From positions 1 to 60,776 of the forward strand of contig JAAFIA010000019.1 of NCBI GenBank assembly GCA_013298545.1: DNA of 60,776 nucleotides, written 5' to 3'. The position numbers were made by a program, and so were the translations under genes. Of this stretch, positions 8,089 through 16,777 are shown piece after piece. Below the pieces are notes generated by a model. The model was given only the letters and a program-made list of their open reading frames with translations. It was not told the DNA's origin and did not search any database. Positions within the stretch are counted from its first letter, which is position 1; each line of letters opens with the position of its first letter. The DNA is from Bacteroidota bacterium. GTDB taxonomy: Bacteria; Bacteroidota; Bacteroidia; Palsa-965.

Positions 8089-10956
8089 ATGATGTTTCCC
8101 CAAAACAACATAGTTGCCCGCTTGTTTTTTTGCGTTTTACTCCTAGCAAGTAAAATGCTTCAGGCACAAAATCCTGGATTTGAGAATAATTTAACTAGCT
8201 GGTCCAATAATGGTATTGGTACATTCACCAGTACTTCCACTGTTGGTAATTTCCGAAGCGGTGCAAAAGCAATTCAGCTCGCCACTTCTTCTACCTCAGA
8301 CTCCAAAGCCTTTAATGCAAGCATGACTGTAACCGTTCCTGCTGCTGGTACTAATTACATTACGGTTATGGCATACATGAAAGGTGCAGCACCAGCAGAA
8401 GTTACCGTAGGAATGTATGACAATACGTTGAGCATAGAAACAAAATCGACAACACTTTATACACCGTCAGGAGCGTTTACACTCATTGAAAAAACGTTTC
8501 CGGCCACCAATGGTTCTGTTTATTATCCATACCTCTATGGTCGTTCTACAACAGGTGCTGCGGTAACCATGTTTTTCGACGATGTTATCATTTATACATC
8601 TACACAAAATACGACTGACGTTACTGCTCCTAATGCCCCATCAACATTTACAACTTCGGCAGCGGGTACTACCATTACGCTCAATTTCATACCAGGAACA
8701 GATGCCCAAAGTGGTATTGATGGTGTCTTAATTCTTCGTCGCGCATCGACACTTGTTGCAGCCAATCAAGCAGCAACTGCACAAACATGGTATGCTACCA
8801 ATGCATTGATTGGCCCCACAGCAGCAGGCACACTTACTGTTGTGTATAATGGTGCCGCAATCAGTTCATATACTGACAATCCGGGTGCTACCGGATTCTA
8901 TACTTACTTTGTTTACATGCGCGATAAGGCATACAATTATACGGCATCCCATGCACGTATTTTTGTGTTTAACGGTACTGGCCTTGCCGCATCAACAGCC
9001 AATAATTCGGCTATTGATGATTTGTATTTGCCAGCCACCAACACGTTTACCTTACAATCATCGAGTACCGTATCGACACGAGCAGGATGTTCGATAAAAG
9101 TTGATGGAACTGTTATCATGCAGGGCAACCTCAACAACAATCAAGGTGCTGCTGCACTGACATTTCGTAGCGGCAGTTTGTACCGCTACAACCGCAATGG
9201 TGGAGGTACATTCAATGTTACTACTGCAACTTGGGACAATGGTTCTGAATGTCGGATTGATGGTATTACAAATGCAGCGCCACCTGCGGGTTTGGCTCAA
9301 AGTTTTGCAAATTTTACATGGAATTCGCCTTCGCAGACAACAGTTGCCAATATCCCAAACAATTTTACTGCACGTCAAAATTGTTTGCTTGTGAGTACAG
9401 GTTCTGGATCGCTCGTTTTTAATGGGCTAAATACCATCGGCGAAAATTTTACGCAAACAGGTGGTACTGCTTCGTATGCGATTGGGAATACCATTTTCAT
9501 GAATGGCTCTCTAGCGCAAACGATAGATGTTGTTGGCCCACTAGAAGGATTGACCATAAGCAACACGAGCACGGGTGTATCGCTTTTGCGCAGTTTACAA
9601 TTTAACGATACGCTGAGTTTACTGGTGGGCAATTTCACATCAGGCGCATTTACACTCACGGCAGCCAATGCTGCTGCCATTTCGCGTACAAATGGAACTC
9701 TGGCAACTGCCCCCAATTTTATTGGAAATAATGATATTATTTATCGGGCGGCTGTAACTACAGGGGTAGAACTTCCTACGGCAACAACGATCATACGCAA
9801 TCTTTCCTTGCTTTTATCATCTAGCGGCACAGTAATTCAAAATGCACCTGCACGTGTCAATGGAAACTTACTTCTTGGTTTAGGCTATTTGCAAACATCA
9901 ACGACCAATATACTTGCCATTGCCGATAATGCGACTTCAAGCGGTGCATCCAATAGTAGTTTTGTAAGTGGGCCAATGCGAAAAATAGGCAATGATGCCT
10001 TTATTTTTCCAGTTGGAAAAAACACCTATTACGCTGCTATTGCAATTTCAGCACCAGCAAACAACACCAGTCAATTTACAGCCGAATATTTTTTTACCGA
10101 TCCTGATCCATTTTATAACGTTGCCTCCCACGATCCTACCCTCGTCGGAATTAGCCGTTGTGAATATTGGATATTGGATCGTACAGCAGGTGCCGATGCG
10201 GTTTCGGTAACGTTGAGTTGGGACACAACCGAGTGCGGATCGAATTACATTACGGTACCAGCTGACTTACGCGTTGCGCGTTGGGATGCGGGCGCTTCTA
10301 TATGGCGCGATGAGGGAAATGGGGGTATTACAGGTGGCTTACCCACTGGAACAATTATTTCGGGTGCTGCGGTTGTAAACTTTAGTCCATTTACTCTTGC
10401 AACAGTAAACCCCATAAATCCACTTCCTGTTGAATTACTTTATTTCGATGCGTATGCCGTAGATCAGCATGTCGCACTTCGATGGGAAACAGCAACAGAA
10501 CAGCACTCCGATTATTTTACCATTCAACGTTCACACGATGGTCTGACGTTTGAAGATGTTTTGCAAACAGATGCTGCGGGGTTTAGTACGCAGCGTATTC
10601 TTTATACCGAAAAAGATTTGCATCCATATAACGGAACGTCGTATTACCGAATTATTCAGACCGATTTTAATGGGTTTACACATACTTACGCACCTGTATC
10701 TGTTCATTTTGACAACAATACGCCTCGACTTACAACCCAATACACAATAGACGGAGTTCTGGTTTCGGTAAATGGATTTGATGACGAAGCGCTTATTGAA
10801 GTAACACTTTACGACGCAACTGGACGCGTCTATTGGCAACAAGGCATGCGCAATGCACAGTTCATACAATTGCCGAATACCCTCGCAACAGGTATTTATT
10901 TTCTTCGCGTAAATTCAAACGATCTTATTTTGAACAAAACCGTTTTTGTAAAGTAA
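8089..10956 (+). CDS. T9SS cargo protein with CBM-like, FN3-like and sorting domains
   Basis: The product has 955 residues from the ATG at 8089. A signal peptide (MMFPQNNIVARLFFCVLLLA) is followed by a jelly-roll module that opens like a carbohydrate-binding domain (NPGFENNLTSWSNNG, about 28-180). Next come a fibronectin III-like segment (about 185-300) and a long beta-helix-like region rich in short Asn/Thr/Ser strands (about 300-620). Near the end is the LPVELLYFDA / LRWETATEQHSDYFTIQRS module that often precedes T9SS tails. The last 75 residues fit a type A T9SS sorting domain (LYDATGRVYWQ, ATGIYFLRVN, KTVFVK). The protein is expected to cross the outer membrane by T9SS and stay on the surface. 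An adhesin or matrix role is inferred; no catalytic motif is seen. Confidence 0.85.
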   Translation: MMFPQNNIVARLFFCVLLLASKMLQAQNPGFENNLTSWSNNGIGTFTSTSTVGNFRSGAKAIQLATSSTSDSKAFNASMTVTVPAAGTNYITVMAYMKGAAPAEVTVGMYDNTLSIETKSTTLYTPSGAFTLIEKTFPATNGSVYYPYLYGRSTTGAAVTMFFDDVIIYTSTQNTTDVTAPNAPSTFTTSAAGTTITLNFIPGTDAQSGIDGVLILRRASTLVAANQAATAQTWYATNALIGPTAAGTLTVVYNGAAISSYTDNPGATGFYTYFVYMRDKAYNYTASHARIFVFNGTGLAASTANNSAIDDLYLPATNTFTLQSSSTVSTRAGCSIKVDGTVIMQGNLNNNQGAAALTFRSGSLYRYNRNGGGTFNVTTATWDNGSECRIDGITNAAPPAGLAQSFANFTWNSPSQTTVANIPNNFTARQNCLLVSTGSGSLVFNGLNTIGENFTQTGGTASYAIGNTIFMNGSLAQTIDVVGPLEGLTISNTSTGVSLLRSLQFNDTLSLLVGNFTSGAFTLTAANAAAISRTNGTLATAPNFIGNNDIIYRAAVTTGVELPTATTIIRNLSLLLSSSGTVIQNAPARVNGNLLLGLGYLQTSTTNILAIADNATSSGASNSSFVSGPMRKIGNDAFIFPVGKNTYYAAIAISAPANNTSQFTAEYFFTDPDPFYNVASHDPTLVGISRCEYWILDRTAGADAVSVTLSWDTTECGSNYITVPADLRVARWDAGASIWRDEGNGGITGGLPTGTIISGAAVVNFSPFTLATVNPINPLPVELLYFDAYAVDQHVALRWETATEQHSDYFTIQRSHDGLTFEDVLQTDAAGFSTQRILYTEKDLHPYNGTSYYRIIQTDFNGFTHTYAPVSVHFDNNTPRLTTQYTIDGVLVSVNGFDDEALIEVTLYDATGRVYWQQGMRNAQFIQLPNTLATGIYFLRVNSNDLILNKTVFVK

Positions 10957-10990
10957 ACACCAAAAGAAAAACGATTTCAATGTTACACCT

Positions 10991-11028
10991 CAACAAAAAA
11001 AGACTGCATTCGCAGTCTTTTTTTGTTG
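10991..11028. terminator. Bidirectional terminator between the T9SS gene and tRNA-Thr
   Basis: CAACAAAAAAAGACTGC (10991-11007) and GCAGTCTTTTTTTGTTG (11012-11028) form a perfect 17-bp stem with a 4-base loop and T-runs in both directions. It ends one base before the tRNA 3' end and serves both convergent transcripts. Confidence 0.85.
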
Positions 11029-11102
11029 AGCCTCCCATCGGATTTGAACCGACGACCTGCTATTTACGAAACAGCCGCTCTAACCAACTGAGCTAAGGAG
11101 GC
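11029..11102 (-). tRNA. tRNA-Thr (anticodon CGT)
   Basis: Read on the minus strand, a 74-base cloverleaf folds fully. The acceptor is GCCTCCT with GGGAGGC. The D arm is GCTC/GAGC. The anticodon stem is GCTGT/ATAGC around loop TTCGTAA (anticodon CGT, reading ACG). The variable loop is AGGTC, and the T arm is GTCGG/CCGAT around TTCGAAT. The discriminator base is T and CCA is not encoded. Confidence 0.95.
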
Positions 11103-11208
11103 AATTGTTACCGCTCTAACCTCCCGGATACCTATCGGGAGAGCTAAGGAGGCAATTGTTACCGCTCTAACCTCCCGATACCTATCGGGAGAGCTAAGGA
11201 GGCAATTG
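11075..11208 (-). repeat. Tandem array of tRNA-Thr 5' fragments with a palindrome in the D loop
   Basis: The 5' part of tRNA-Thr plus its flank (CCGCTCTAAC ... AGCTAAGGAGGCAATTGTTA, plus-strand reading) occurs three times in tandem. The first copy (11075-11110) is inside the real tRNA. The second (11111-11161, 51 bp) and third (from 11162) lie upstream of it. In the extra copies the 6 bases CAACTG of the D loop are replaced by about 20 bases holding the palindrome CTCCCGATA-CC-TATCGGGAG. The copies differ by one extra G. They lack the anticodon and T arms, so they cannot be tRNAs. Confidence 0.85.
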
Positions 11209-11274
11209 ATTTGCGGGGCAAAAATACATTTTCTGAAAATAATTCAAAAAGTTTTTACGGCATTGGCGTAAAAA

Positions 11275-11302
11275 AAGCGGCATGTTTTGCTACATGCCGC
11301 TT
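11275..11302 (-). terminator. Terminator after the cysteine desulfurase gene
   Basis: AAGCGGCATG (11275-11284) and CATGCCGCTT (11293-11302) form a 10-bp GC-rich stem. On the minus strand it is followed by six T. It lies 16 bases past the stop. Confidence 0.8.
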
Positions 11303-11318
11303 AATTCATGCTCTTATG

Positions 11319-12458
11319 CTATCGTGTTACTGTTGCAGGAAACATTTCGCGCAATTTTGAAACCGTGTAGTCGATTTCTTCTTTTGTATTGTATTTGCTA
11401 AATGAAAAACGCACCGACGGGCGATTCATATCTGTTCCAATAGCGCGCAACACATGCGATCCCACATTGCTACCCGAAGAGCACGCACTACCCGCAGAAG
11501 CCGCAATACCGTTGATATCCAAATTGAAAACAAGCATTTCTGCGTTTTCGGTTGGCGGCAAGCAGACATTTAAAACCGTGTAAAGCGAATTTCCTTTGGC
11601 ATCGCCATTGAAACTGACACCGGGCAAATGTTTTTCGAGTTGTGCAATCATGTATGTTTTCAATTCTTGCACATATTTCTTATGTTCGTCAAGATCGCGA
11701 TAAGCAATTTCTAGCGCTTTAGCCAAACCAACAATTCCATAAACATTTTCTGTTCCGCCGCGCATGTTGCGCTCCTGCGCACCACCAAAAATCAATGGCG
11801 CAATTTGAATATCGCTGCTGACATAAATAAATCCAACGCCTTTGGGGCCGTGAAATTTATGAGCGCCACAATTGACAAAATGTATCGGAACATCTTTCAA
11901 ATCGATTGCGTAATGACCAACTGTCTGAACGGTATCGGAATGAAAAACAGCATTGTGTTTGCGGCAGATTTCAGCCACTTTTTTCAACGGTAGCAAATTT
12001 CCAATTTCGTTGTTGGCATGCATCAGCGATACAAACGAGCGTTCGTTGTGTTTGAGCAAGTCTTCGAGATGTGCCACATCAACATGTCCGTCTTTCGTCA
12101 GATTGACCAAACTCAACTTAATGATTCCACGTTCTGCCATGGCTTCGAGCGTATGCAAAACAGCATGATGCTCGATGGGTGAAGTAATGGCATGTTTCAA
12201 TCCCATCCCTTCAATCGAACAACGGATAGCCATGTTATCGGCCTCCGTTCCTCCCGAAGTAAAAAAGATTTCTGATGGCGAACAATTCATCAGACGCGCT
12301 ACCGTCTTACGCGCTTGTTCGAGTGCCGCACGGGTCTGACGACCCCAGGCATGAATTGACGATGGATTTCCGAAATGCTCTTGCATCACGGGCAACATCG
12401 CATCAATAACTTCTTTGTCTAAAGGAGTTGTTGCAGCATTGTCGAGGTAAACTTTCAT
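11319..12458 (-). CDS. Cysteine desulfurase (IscS/NifS family)
   Basis: The product has 379 residues. It is a fold type I PLP enzyme that removes sulfur from L-cysteine as an enzyme persulfide for Fe-S clusters and tRNA thiolation. The N-terminus YLDNAATTPLD is diagnostic. Lys201 in CGAHKFHGPKG binds PLP, and Cys326 in SAGSACSSGS is the persulfide residue on its loop. TSGGTEADN and the FHSDTVQTVGH strand also fit. No iscU or other cluster gene is adjacent. Its partner in the transcript is the phosphohexomutase upstream (46-base gap). The symbol is left open because iscS and nifS cannot be told apart from context. Confidence 0.95.
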   Translation of the reverse strand: MKVYLDNAATTPLDKEVIDAMLPVMQEHFGNPSSIHAWGRQTRAALEQARKTVARLMNCSPSEIFFTSGGTEADNMAIRCSIEGMGLKHAITSPIEHHAVLHTLEAMAERGIIKLSLVNLTKDGHVDVAHLEDLLKHNERSFVSLMHANNEIGNLLPLKKVAEICRKHNAVFHSDTVQTVGHYAIDLKDVPIHFVNCGAHKFHGPKGVGFIYVSSDIQIAPLIFGGAQERNMRGGTENVYGIVGLAKALEIAYRDLDEHKKYVQELKTYMIAQLEKHLPGVSFNGDAKGNSLYTVLNVCLPPTENAEMLVFNLDINGIAASAGSACSSGSNVGSHVLRAIGTDMNRPSVRFSFSKYNTKEEIDYTVSKLREMFPATVTR

Positions 12459-12504
12459 GGTTGACGTATGTTTGGTTGTTGAGCACGTTTGTTTTCGTCA
12501 GTCC

Positions 12505-13905
12505 TTAGCGTTGCTGGAGTTTGATCAGTTCGCGAATATCGAGCATGATCTTTTTGGCTAGATTATCAGCAGTTGTGGCCGACTCACTTTCTGAATAAAT
12601 ACGAATAATGGGTTCGGTATTGGAACGGCGTAAGTGTACCCATTCTTTATCAAACTCAATTTTCACACCATCAACAGTGTTGATCGGTTGTTTTTTGTAT
12701 TTCTTCTGAATGCCTTCTAAAATCGCATCCACATTAATTTCGTTTGTGAGTTCGATTTTATTTTTTGAAATGTGGTAATCTGGATACGACGAACGCAGCA
12801 TGGAACATGTTTTTCCAAATTTAGCCAAATGCGACAGAAAAAGCGCAATGCCCGCTAACGCATCGCGTCCGTAATGCAATTCGGGATAAATCACACCACC
12901 ATTGCCTTCGCCACCAATGATTGCATCGTTAGCTTTCATCATTTCCACCACATTCACTTCGCCCACTGCAGATTGAAAATACTTCCCTCCCGCTTTCTCC
13001 GTTACATCGCGCAACGCACGTGTCGAAGAAAGATTGGATACGGTGTTTCCTTTTTTATTTTTCAACACATAATCGGCAACCGCAACAAGCGTATATTCTT
13101 CGCCAAACATTTCGCCATCTTCACAAACAATTGCCAAACGATCTACATCGGGATCGACCACAAGGCCCAAGTTGGCATTATTCTTCTTCACTACTTTGGC
13201 GATTTCGCGTAGGTTTTCGGGAAGTGGTTCTGGATTGTGTTGGAAATCGCCGGTAGGTTCGCAATACAATTCTGTTATTTGTTCTACGCCCAAAGCGCGC
13301 AACAGCATAGGCACAGCAATGCCGCCGCTTGAGTTAACCGCATCAACAACAATTTTAAAATTCTTTTCACGAATCGCTTTTACATCGACAAGCGGTAAGG
13401 CTAGTATTTTTTCGATATGCGCTTCCAATGTTCCTTCGCGCGTTTCGTGTTTGCCTAGGTGATTGACTTCCACAAACGCAAAATTTTCACGTGCTGCAAT
13501 ATCGAGCAATGTTTCTCCGTCTTTGGCCGAAATAAATTCGCCTTTTTCGTTGAGGAGTTTCAACGCATTCCATTGTTTGGGATTGTGGCTAGCCGTCAGA
13601 ATAATACCGCCTTGCGCCTGCTCTGCCGGAACAGCCATTTCTACCGTTGGTGTCGTCGATAGACCAACGTCAATCACATCGATTCCCATGCCCATAAGTG
13701 TAGCGCAAACCAATTGCGAAACCATTGGACCAGAAATGCGAGCATCGCGCCCAACCACAACTTTCAGTCGTTGATCGGGAAAACGATTATGTAACCACGC
13801 GCCGTAAGAAGCGGTGAATTTTACTACATCTAAAGGACTTAATCCTTCGCCAGGTTTACCACCAATGGTTCCCCGTATGCCAGAAATTGATTTAATCAGT
13901 GCCAC
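12505..13905 (-). CDS. glmM: Phosphoglucosamine mutase / phosphohexomutase (GlmM type)
   Basis: The product has 466 residues. It is an alpha-D-phosphohexomutase with the phosphoserine loop TASHNP (Ser106), metal loop DPDVDR, sugar-binding loop GEGNGG and phosphate-binding loop RRSNTEPIIR. The N-terminus (LIKSISGIRGTIGG) and GEGNGG fit the Bacteroidota GlmM group, which makes glucosamine-1-phosphate for cell-wall precursors. Phosphomannomutase or phosphoglucomutase activity cannot be excluded. It is the first gene of a pair with the cysteine desulfurase and has its own promoter-like element. Confidence 0.88.
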   Translation of the reverse strand: MALIKSISGIRGTIGGKPGEGLSPLDVVKFTASYGAWLHNRFPDQRLKVVVGRDARISGPMVSQLVCATLMGMGIDVIDVGLSTTPTVEMAVPAEQAQGGIILTASHNPKQWNALKLLNEKGEFISAKDGETLLDIAARENFAFVEVNHLGKHETREGTLEAHIEKILALPLVDVKAIREKNFKIVVDAVNSSGGIAVPMLLRALGVEQITELYCEPTGDFQHNPEPLPENLREIAKVVKKNNANLGLVVDPDVDRLAIVCEDGEMFGEEYTLVAVADYVLKNKKGNTVSNLSSTRALRDVTEKAGGKYFQSAVGEVNVVEMMKANDAIIGGEGNGGVIYPELHYGRDALAGIALFLSHLAKFGKTCSMLRSSYPDYHISKNKIELTNEINVDAILEGIQKKYKKQPINTVDGVKIEFDKEWVHLRRSNTEPIIRIYSESESATTADNLAKKIMLDIRELIKLQQR

Positions 13906-13931
13906 GTTTTCGCTTCAAATAATCAGGACGG

Positions 13932-13964
13932 CAAAGATAAGCGTTCGGAAACAGCATTGCCAAA
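13932..13964 (-). promoter_or_regulatory. Promoter for the phosphohexomutase-desulfurase pair
   Basis: On the minus strand TTTG (13964-13961), 21 bases, TATCTTTG (13939-13932) fits the Bacteroidota consensus. It lies 26 bases upstream of the ATG at 13905. Confidence 0.55.
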
Positions 13965-14009
13965 CACAAAAATTGAACATACTAACAACCAAAACAAGCG
14001 TATTGGTGA

Positions 14010-14017
14010 TAACTTTG
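14010..14017 (+). promoter_or_regulatory. Candidate -7 box for the TPR gene
   Basis: TAACTTTG matches TAnnTTTG and lies 65 bases before the ATG at 14083. No -33 TTG is seen at the right distance, so confidence is limited. Confidence 0.35.
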
Positions 14018-14082
14018 TACCTGAATTTGATCCAGAATTGGTTTTTCTGTACCTTTAGATAAAGCTTGTTAAGGATATTTTT

Positions 14083-15468
14083 ATGAGCAAAAAGCAAGAA
14101 CTCCAGGAATTGATTGAACGGTTCGAAGCGATGGTTAAAAATCAGACTATCAGCTTCTTAAGTGAAGAATCGTTTGAAGATATCATTGATCATTACATCC
14201 GCAACCGCAAATTTCGCAAAGCCCTTGATGTAGTCGAATTGGCTCGGACCCAACATCCTTACCACGTCATTTTTCTAGTGTTGAAAGCGCAGATTCATAC
14301 CCAATTGGGCGAAAATCAAATTGCGCTGGATGTGTTGGAACAAGCAGTTGTCATGGATCCCATGGATGGCGATATTTCGATGACACGGGGCAGTATTTAC
14401 AGCCAAATGGGATTGACGGATAAAGCGATTGAAAACTTTCAACAGGCTGCTCAACTCGGCATTCCTGAAGAAGAAGTAAATACGAGCATTGCCGCCGAAT
14501 ACATCAATCAAGGAAATTACGAAGAGGCTGTGCCACTATTGCGCAGTGCCGTTGAAGCAAATCCTGATTTTGTGTATGCGCTCCACGAATTGGCCTATTG
14601 CTTTGAGTTGCTTGACGATAAAGACGAGAGTATTGAAGTATTTACGCTGCTGACCGATTTGCGTCCTTATAATGCGATGGTTTGGTTCAATCTCGGCGTT
14701 TCATACAGCCGCGCACTTATGTACGAGAAAGCCATCGAAGCGTATGATTATACCTTGGTTATTGATGAGAAATTTCCAATGGCCTATTACAACAAAGCCA
14801 ATTCGTTGGCCGGATTGGAAAAATACACTGAGGCAATTGCCTGCTACCGCGAAACGTTTAAATACGAAGAGCCTCGTGCCGATACCTATTACTTCATTGG
14901 CGAATGTTTTGAGCATTTGAAACAATGGGATCAAGCCATGATCAATTACCACAAAGCAGCTCGACTCGATCCAACAATTGCCGATGCCTGGCTTGGAATT
15001 GGCATTGTATTGGATCAGGAAGGACGCACACAAGAAAGTGTGCATTACATCAAAAAAGCACTTGATCTGGAAGCCAACAATGCAGAATACTGGTACATCT
15101 ATGGCGATTTGCAACTCAAACTCGGTTTTTTTGAAGAGTGTGAGATGGCCTATCAACGGGTTACCGAACTCGCGCCCGAAAATCCGAATATCTGGCTCGA
15201 TTATTCCCGCACATTTTACGAACAGCGACGTTTTGAATCGGCACTCGAAGCTTTGACCGAGGGCATTAAATACCATCCAACAGATGCCGAATTGTATTAC
15301 CGCATGTCGGGCTATTTATTGAGCGAAGGCCGCGAAAAAGAAGCCTTGGCATACTTGCACGAGGCCTTGAAGTTGGATTATACCAAACACAATGTCCTCT
15401 TCGAGTTTCTCCCACAATTGCGCGATCAGCACTTGATTGTGGAAGTAATCGAATCATACAAAAAATAA
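14083..15468 (+). CDS. Tetratricopeptide-repeat protein
   Basis: The product has 461 residues with no signal peptide. Nearly the whole chain consists of TPR units of about 34 residues with typical core positions (for example AMVWFNLGVSYSRALMYEKA and ADAWLGIGIVLDQEGRTQES). About eleven to twelve repeats can be placed between residues 60 and 450. TPR arrays bind other proteins; the partner is unknown. Long cytoplasmic TPR proteins of this type are conserved in Bacteroidota. It is transcribed divergently from the phosphohexomutase. Confidence 0.88.
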   Translation: MSKKQELQELIERFEAMVKNQTISFLSEESFEDIIDHYIRNRKFRKALDVVELARTQHPYHVIFLVLKAQIHTQLGENQIALDVLEQAVVMDPMDGDISMTRGSIYSQMGLTDKAIENFQQAAQLGIPEEEVNTSIAAEYINQGNYEEAVPLLRSAVEANPDFVYALHELAYCFELLDDKDESIEVFTLLTDLRPYNAMVWFNLGVSYSRALMYEKAIEAYDYTLVIDEKFPMAYYNKANSLAGLEKYTEAIACYRETFKYEEPRADTYYFIGECFEHLKQWDQAMINYHKAARLDPTIADAWLGIGIVLDQEGRTQESVHYIKKALDLEANNAEYWYIYGDLQLKLGFFEECEMAYQRVTELAPENPNIWLDYSRTFYEQRRFESALEALTEGIKYHPTDAELYYRMSGYLLSEGREKEALAYLHEALKLDYTKHNVLFEFLPQLRDQHLIVEVIESYKK

Positions 15469-15558
15469 GTATTGCCCGATCTTGATGAATCACCGATCTA
15501 TTCCGATTAGCAACACACGTCTTTACCGATAAAAACCGTATTTGTCCGAGTAAATTAA

Positions 15559-15566
15559 TAGCTTTG
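15559..15566 (+). promoter_or_regulatory. Candidate -7 box for the ComA-like gene
   Basis: TAGCTTTG matches TAnnTTTG, 26 bases before the ATG at 15593. A TTTG at 15541-15544 is only 14 bases upstream, shorter than usual. Confidence 0.4.
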
Positions 15567-15592
15567 TCCTGCTTTTCAGCAAATTTTAACTT

Positions 15593-16375
15593 ATGAATTT
15601 TAAACTACCACATATTCCCGAACGTACCGTTAGTCCGCGCCAAAGCGGTGTAACCATGGTGATGGACAAAGGCATTCCGTTGCAACATGCCGAAGCATTT
15701 ATCGATAATTGCAGCGATTTTGTTGACATTGTTAAGCTCGGTTTTGGCACTTCGATGATTTCTAAAAACCTAGATGCAAAAATTGCCTTGTACAAAAAAG
15801 CGGGCATGCGCGTTTATGTTGGCGGCACGTTATTTGAAGCCTTTATCATCCGCAATAAATTTGATGATTACTGCAAATACGTTGATAAGTTAAAACTCGA
15901 TCATGTCGAAGTTTCTGACGGATCAATCAGCATGGATCACAACGAAAAATGTGAATACATCAATAAATTATCCAAACGTTTCACGGTACTTTCTGAAGTT
16001 GGTTCAAAAGAAGAAGGCATCATCATTCATCCCAACAAATGGACATCGATGATGCGCAAAGAACTGGAAGCGGGTTCGTGGAAAGTAATTGCCGAAGCGC
16101 GCGAAAGCGGAAACGTTGGCATTTATCACCGCAACGGATCTGCACATACCATGCTGGTCAATAAAATCATTGCAAAAGTAAAACCCGAAGACATTCTTTG
16201 GGAAGCGCCACAGAAATCGCAGCAAGTATGGTTTATCAAACAATTCGGACATAATGTAAATCTGGGCAATATCTCTTTCGATGAGGTTATTCCGCTCGAA
16301 ACGTTGCGCTTGGGCTTGCGCGGCGATACGTTCTTTTCATTTTTGCCCAAAGAATTACAGCAAACCAACGCTTAA
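15593..16375 (+). CDS. comA: Phosphosulfolactate synthase (ComA family)
   Basis: The product has 260 residues, close to the usual 250-260 of the family. It is a TIM-barrel protein with the family order TMVMDKGIP, DIVKLGFGTS, YVGGTLFEAF, DHVEVSDGSI, TVLSEVGSKE, WKVIAEARESGNVGIY and LGLRGDTF. The enzyme adds sulfite to phosphoenolpyruvate to give (2R)-phospho-3-sulfolactate. In methanogens this is the first step to coenzyme M; bacterial homologues make sulfolactate. No comB or comC is nearby. A rhodanese follows 15 bases downstream and is probably co-transcribed, which hints at sulfur chemistry. The symbol follows the family name, and the substrate is inferred. Confidence 0.85.
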   Translation: MNFKLPHIPERTVSPRQSGVTMVMDKGIPLQHAEAFIDNCSDFVDIVKLGFGTSMISKNLDAKIALYKKAGMRVYVGGTLFEAFIIRNKFDDYCKYVDKLKLDHVEVSDGSISMDHNEKCEYINKLSKRFTVLSEVGSKEEGIIIHPNKWTSMMRKELEAGSWKVIAEARESGNVGIYHRNGSAHTMLVNKIIAKVKPEDILWEAPQKSQQVWFIKQFGHNVNLGNISFDEVIPLETLRLGLRGDTFFSFLPKELQQTNA

Positions 16376-16390
16376 AATAGTTACACACTT

Positions 16391-16708
16391 ATGAAAGAAA
16401 TTTCCGTTCAAGATCTCAACCGTATGCGCGAGAAAGGTGAAAATTTTCAACTCATCGACGTTCGCGAACCACATGAAGCCGAAATTGCCGAAATTGGTGG
16501 CGAACTGATTCCGATGGGCAACATTTTGCTAAACATTGATCGTATTGCTAAAGACAAAATGGTGATTATTCATTGTCGCAGTGGTGCACGTTCAGCGTCT
16601 GTTATCCTTGCGCTTGAAAAACAACATGGCTTTACCAATTTGTACAACCTCAAAGGTGGCATCCTCGCTTGGGCTCGCGAAATCGATAGCAGCATTGCTA
16701 CCTATTAA
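16391..16708 (+). CDS. Single-domain rhodanese-like protein
   Basis: The product has 105 residues, the length of one rhodanese domain. The active-site loop is HCRSGARS with Cys62, preceded by the LIDVREPHEAEIAEI strand-helix and followed by LKGGILAWAREID. Such proteins carry persulfide sulfur and transfer it to thiol acceptors or sulfite/cyanide. It lies directly after the ComA-like gene, and a GC-rich hairpin follows it. Confidence 0.92.
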   Translation: MKEISVQDLNRMREKGENFQLIDVREPHEAEIAEIGGELIPMGNILLNIDRIAKDKMVIIHCRSGARSASVILALEKQHGFTNLYNLKGGILAWAREIDSSIATY

Positions 16709-16732
16709 AATTGATACGTTCTAGCTATTCAA

Positions 16733-16759
16733 ACATGCACCGGTTTTCCCGGTGCATGT
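16733..16759 (+). terminator. Hairpin after the rhodanese gene
   Basis: ACATGCACCGG (16733-16743) and CCGGTGCATGT (16749-16759) form a perfect 11-bp stem with loop TTTTC. The T-tract after it is poor (CGTTTCATT), so it may be a weak terminator or an mRNA-stabilising hairpin. Confidence 0.6.
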
Positions 16760-16777
16760 CGTTTCATTCAACTAAGC

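Noticed and set aside
11103-11208. Extra tRNA genes
   Set aside because: The copies have only the 5' acceptor strand and D arm; there is no anticodon or T arm, so they cannot fold as tRNAs.
11029-11208. Integration site of a genomic island at tRNA-Thr
   Set aside because: No integrase is adjacent, and the repeats are 5' fragments, not the 3' fragments that usually make attachment sites.
14701-15276. 191-residue minus-strand frame
   Set aside because: It is antisense to the TPR protein and shows no motif of its own.
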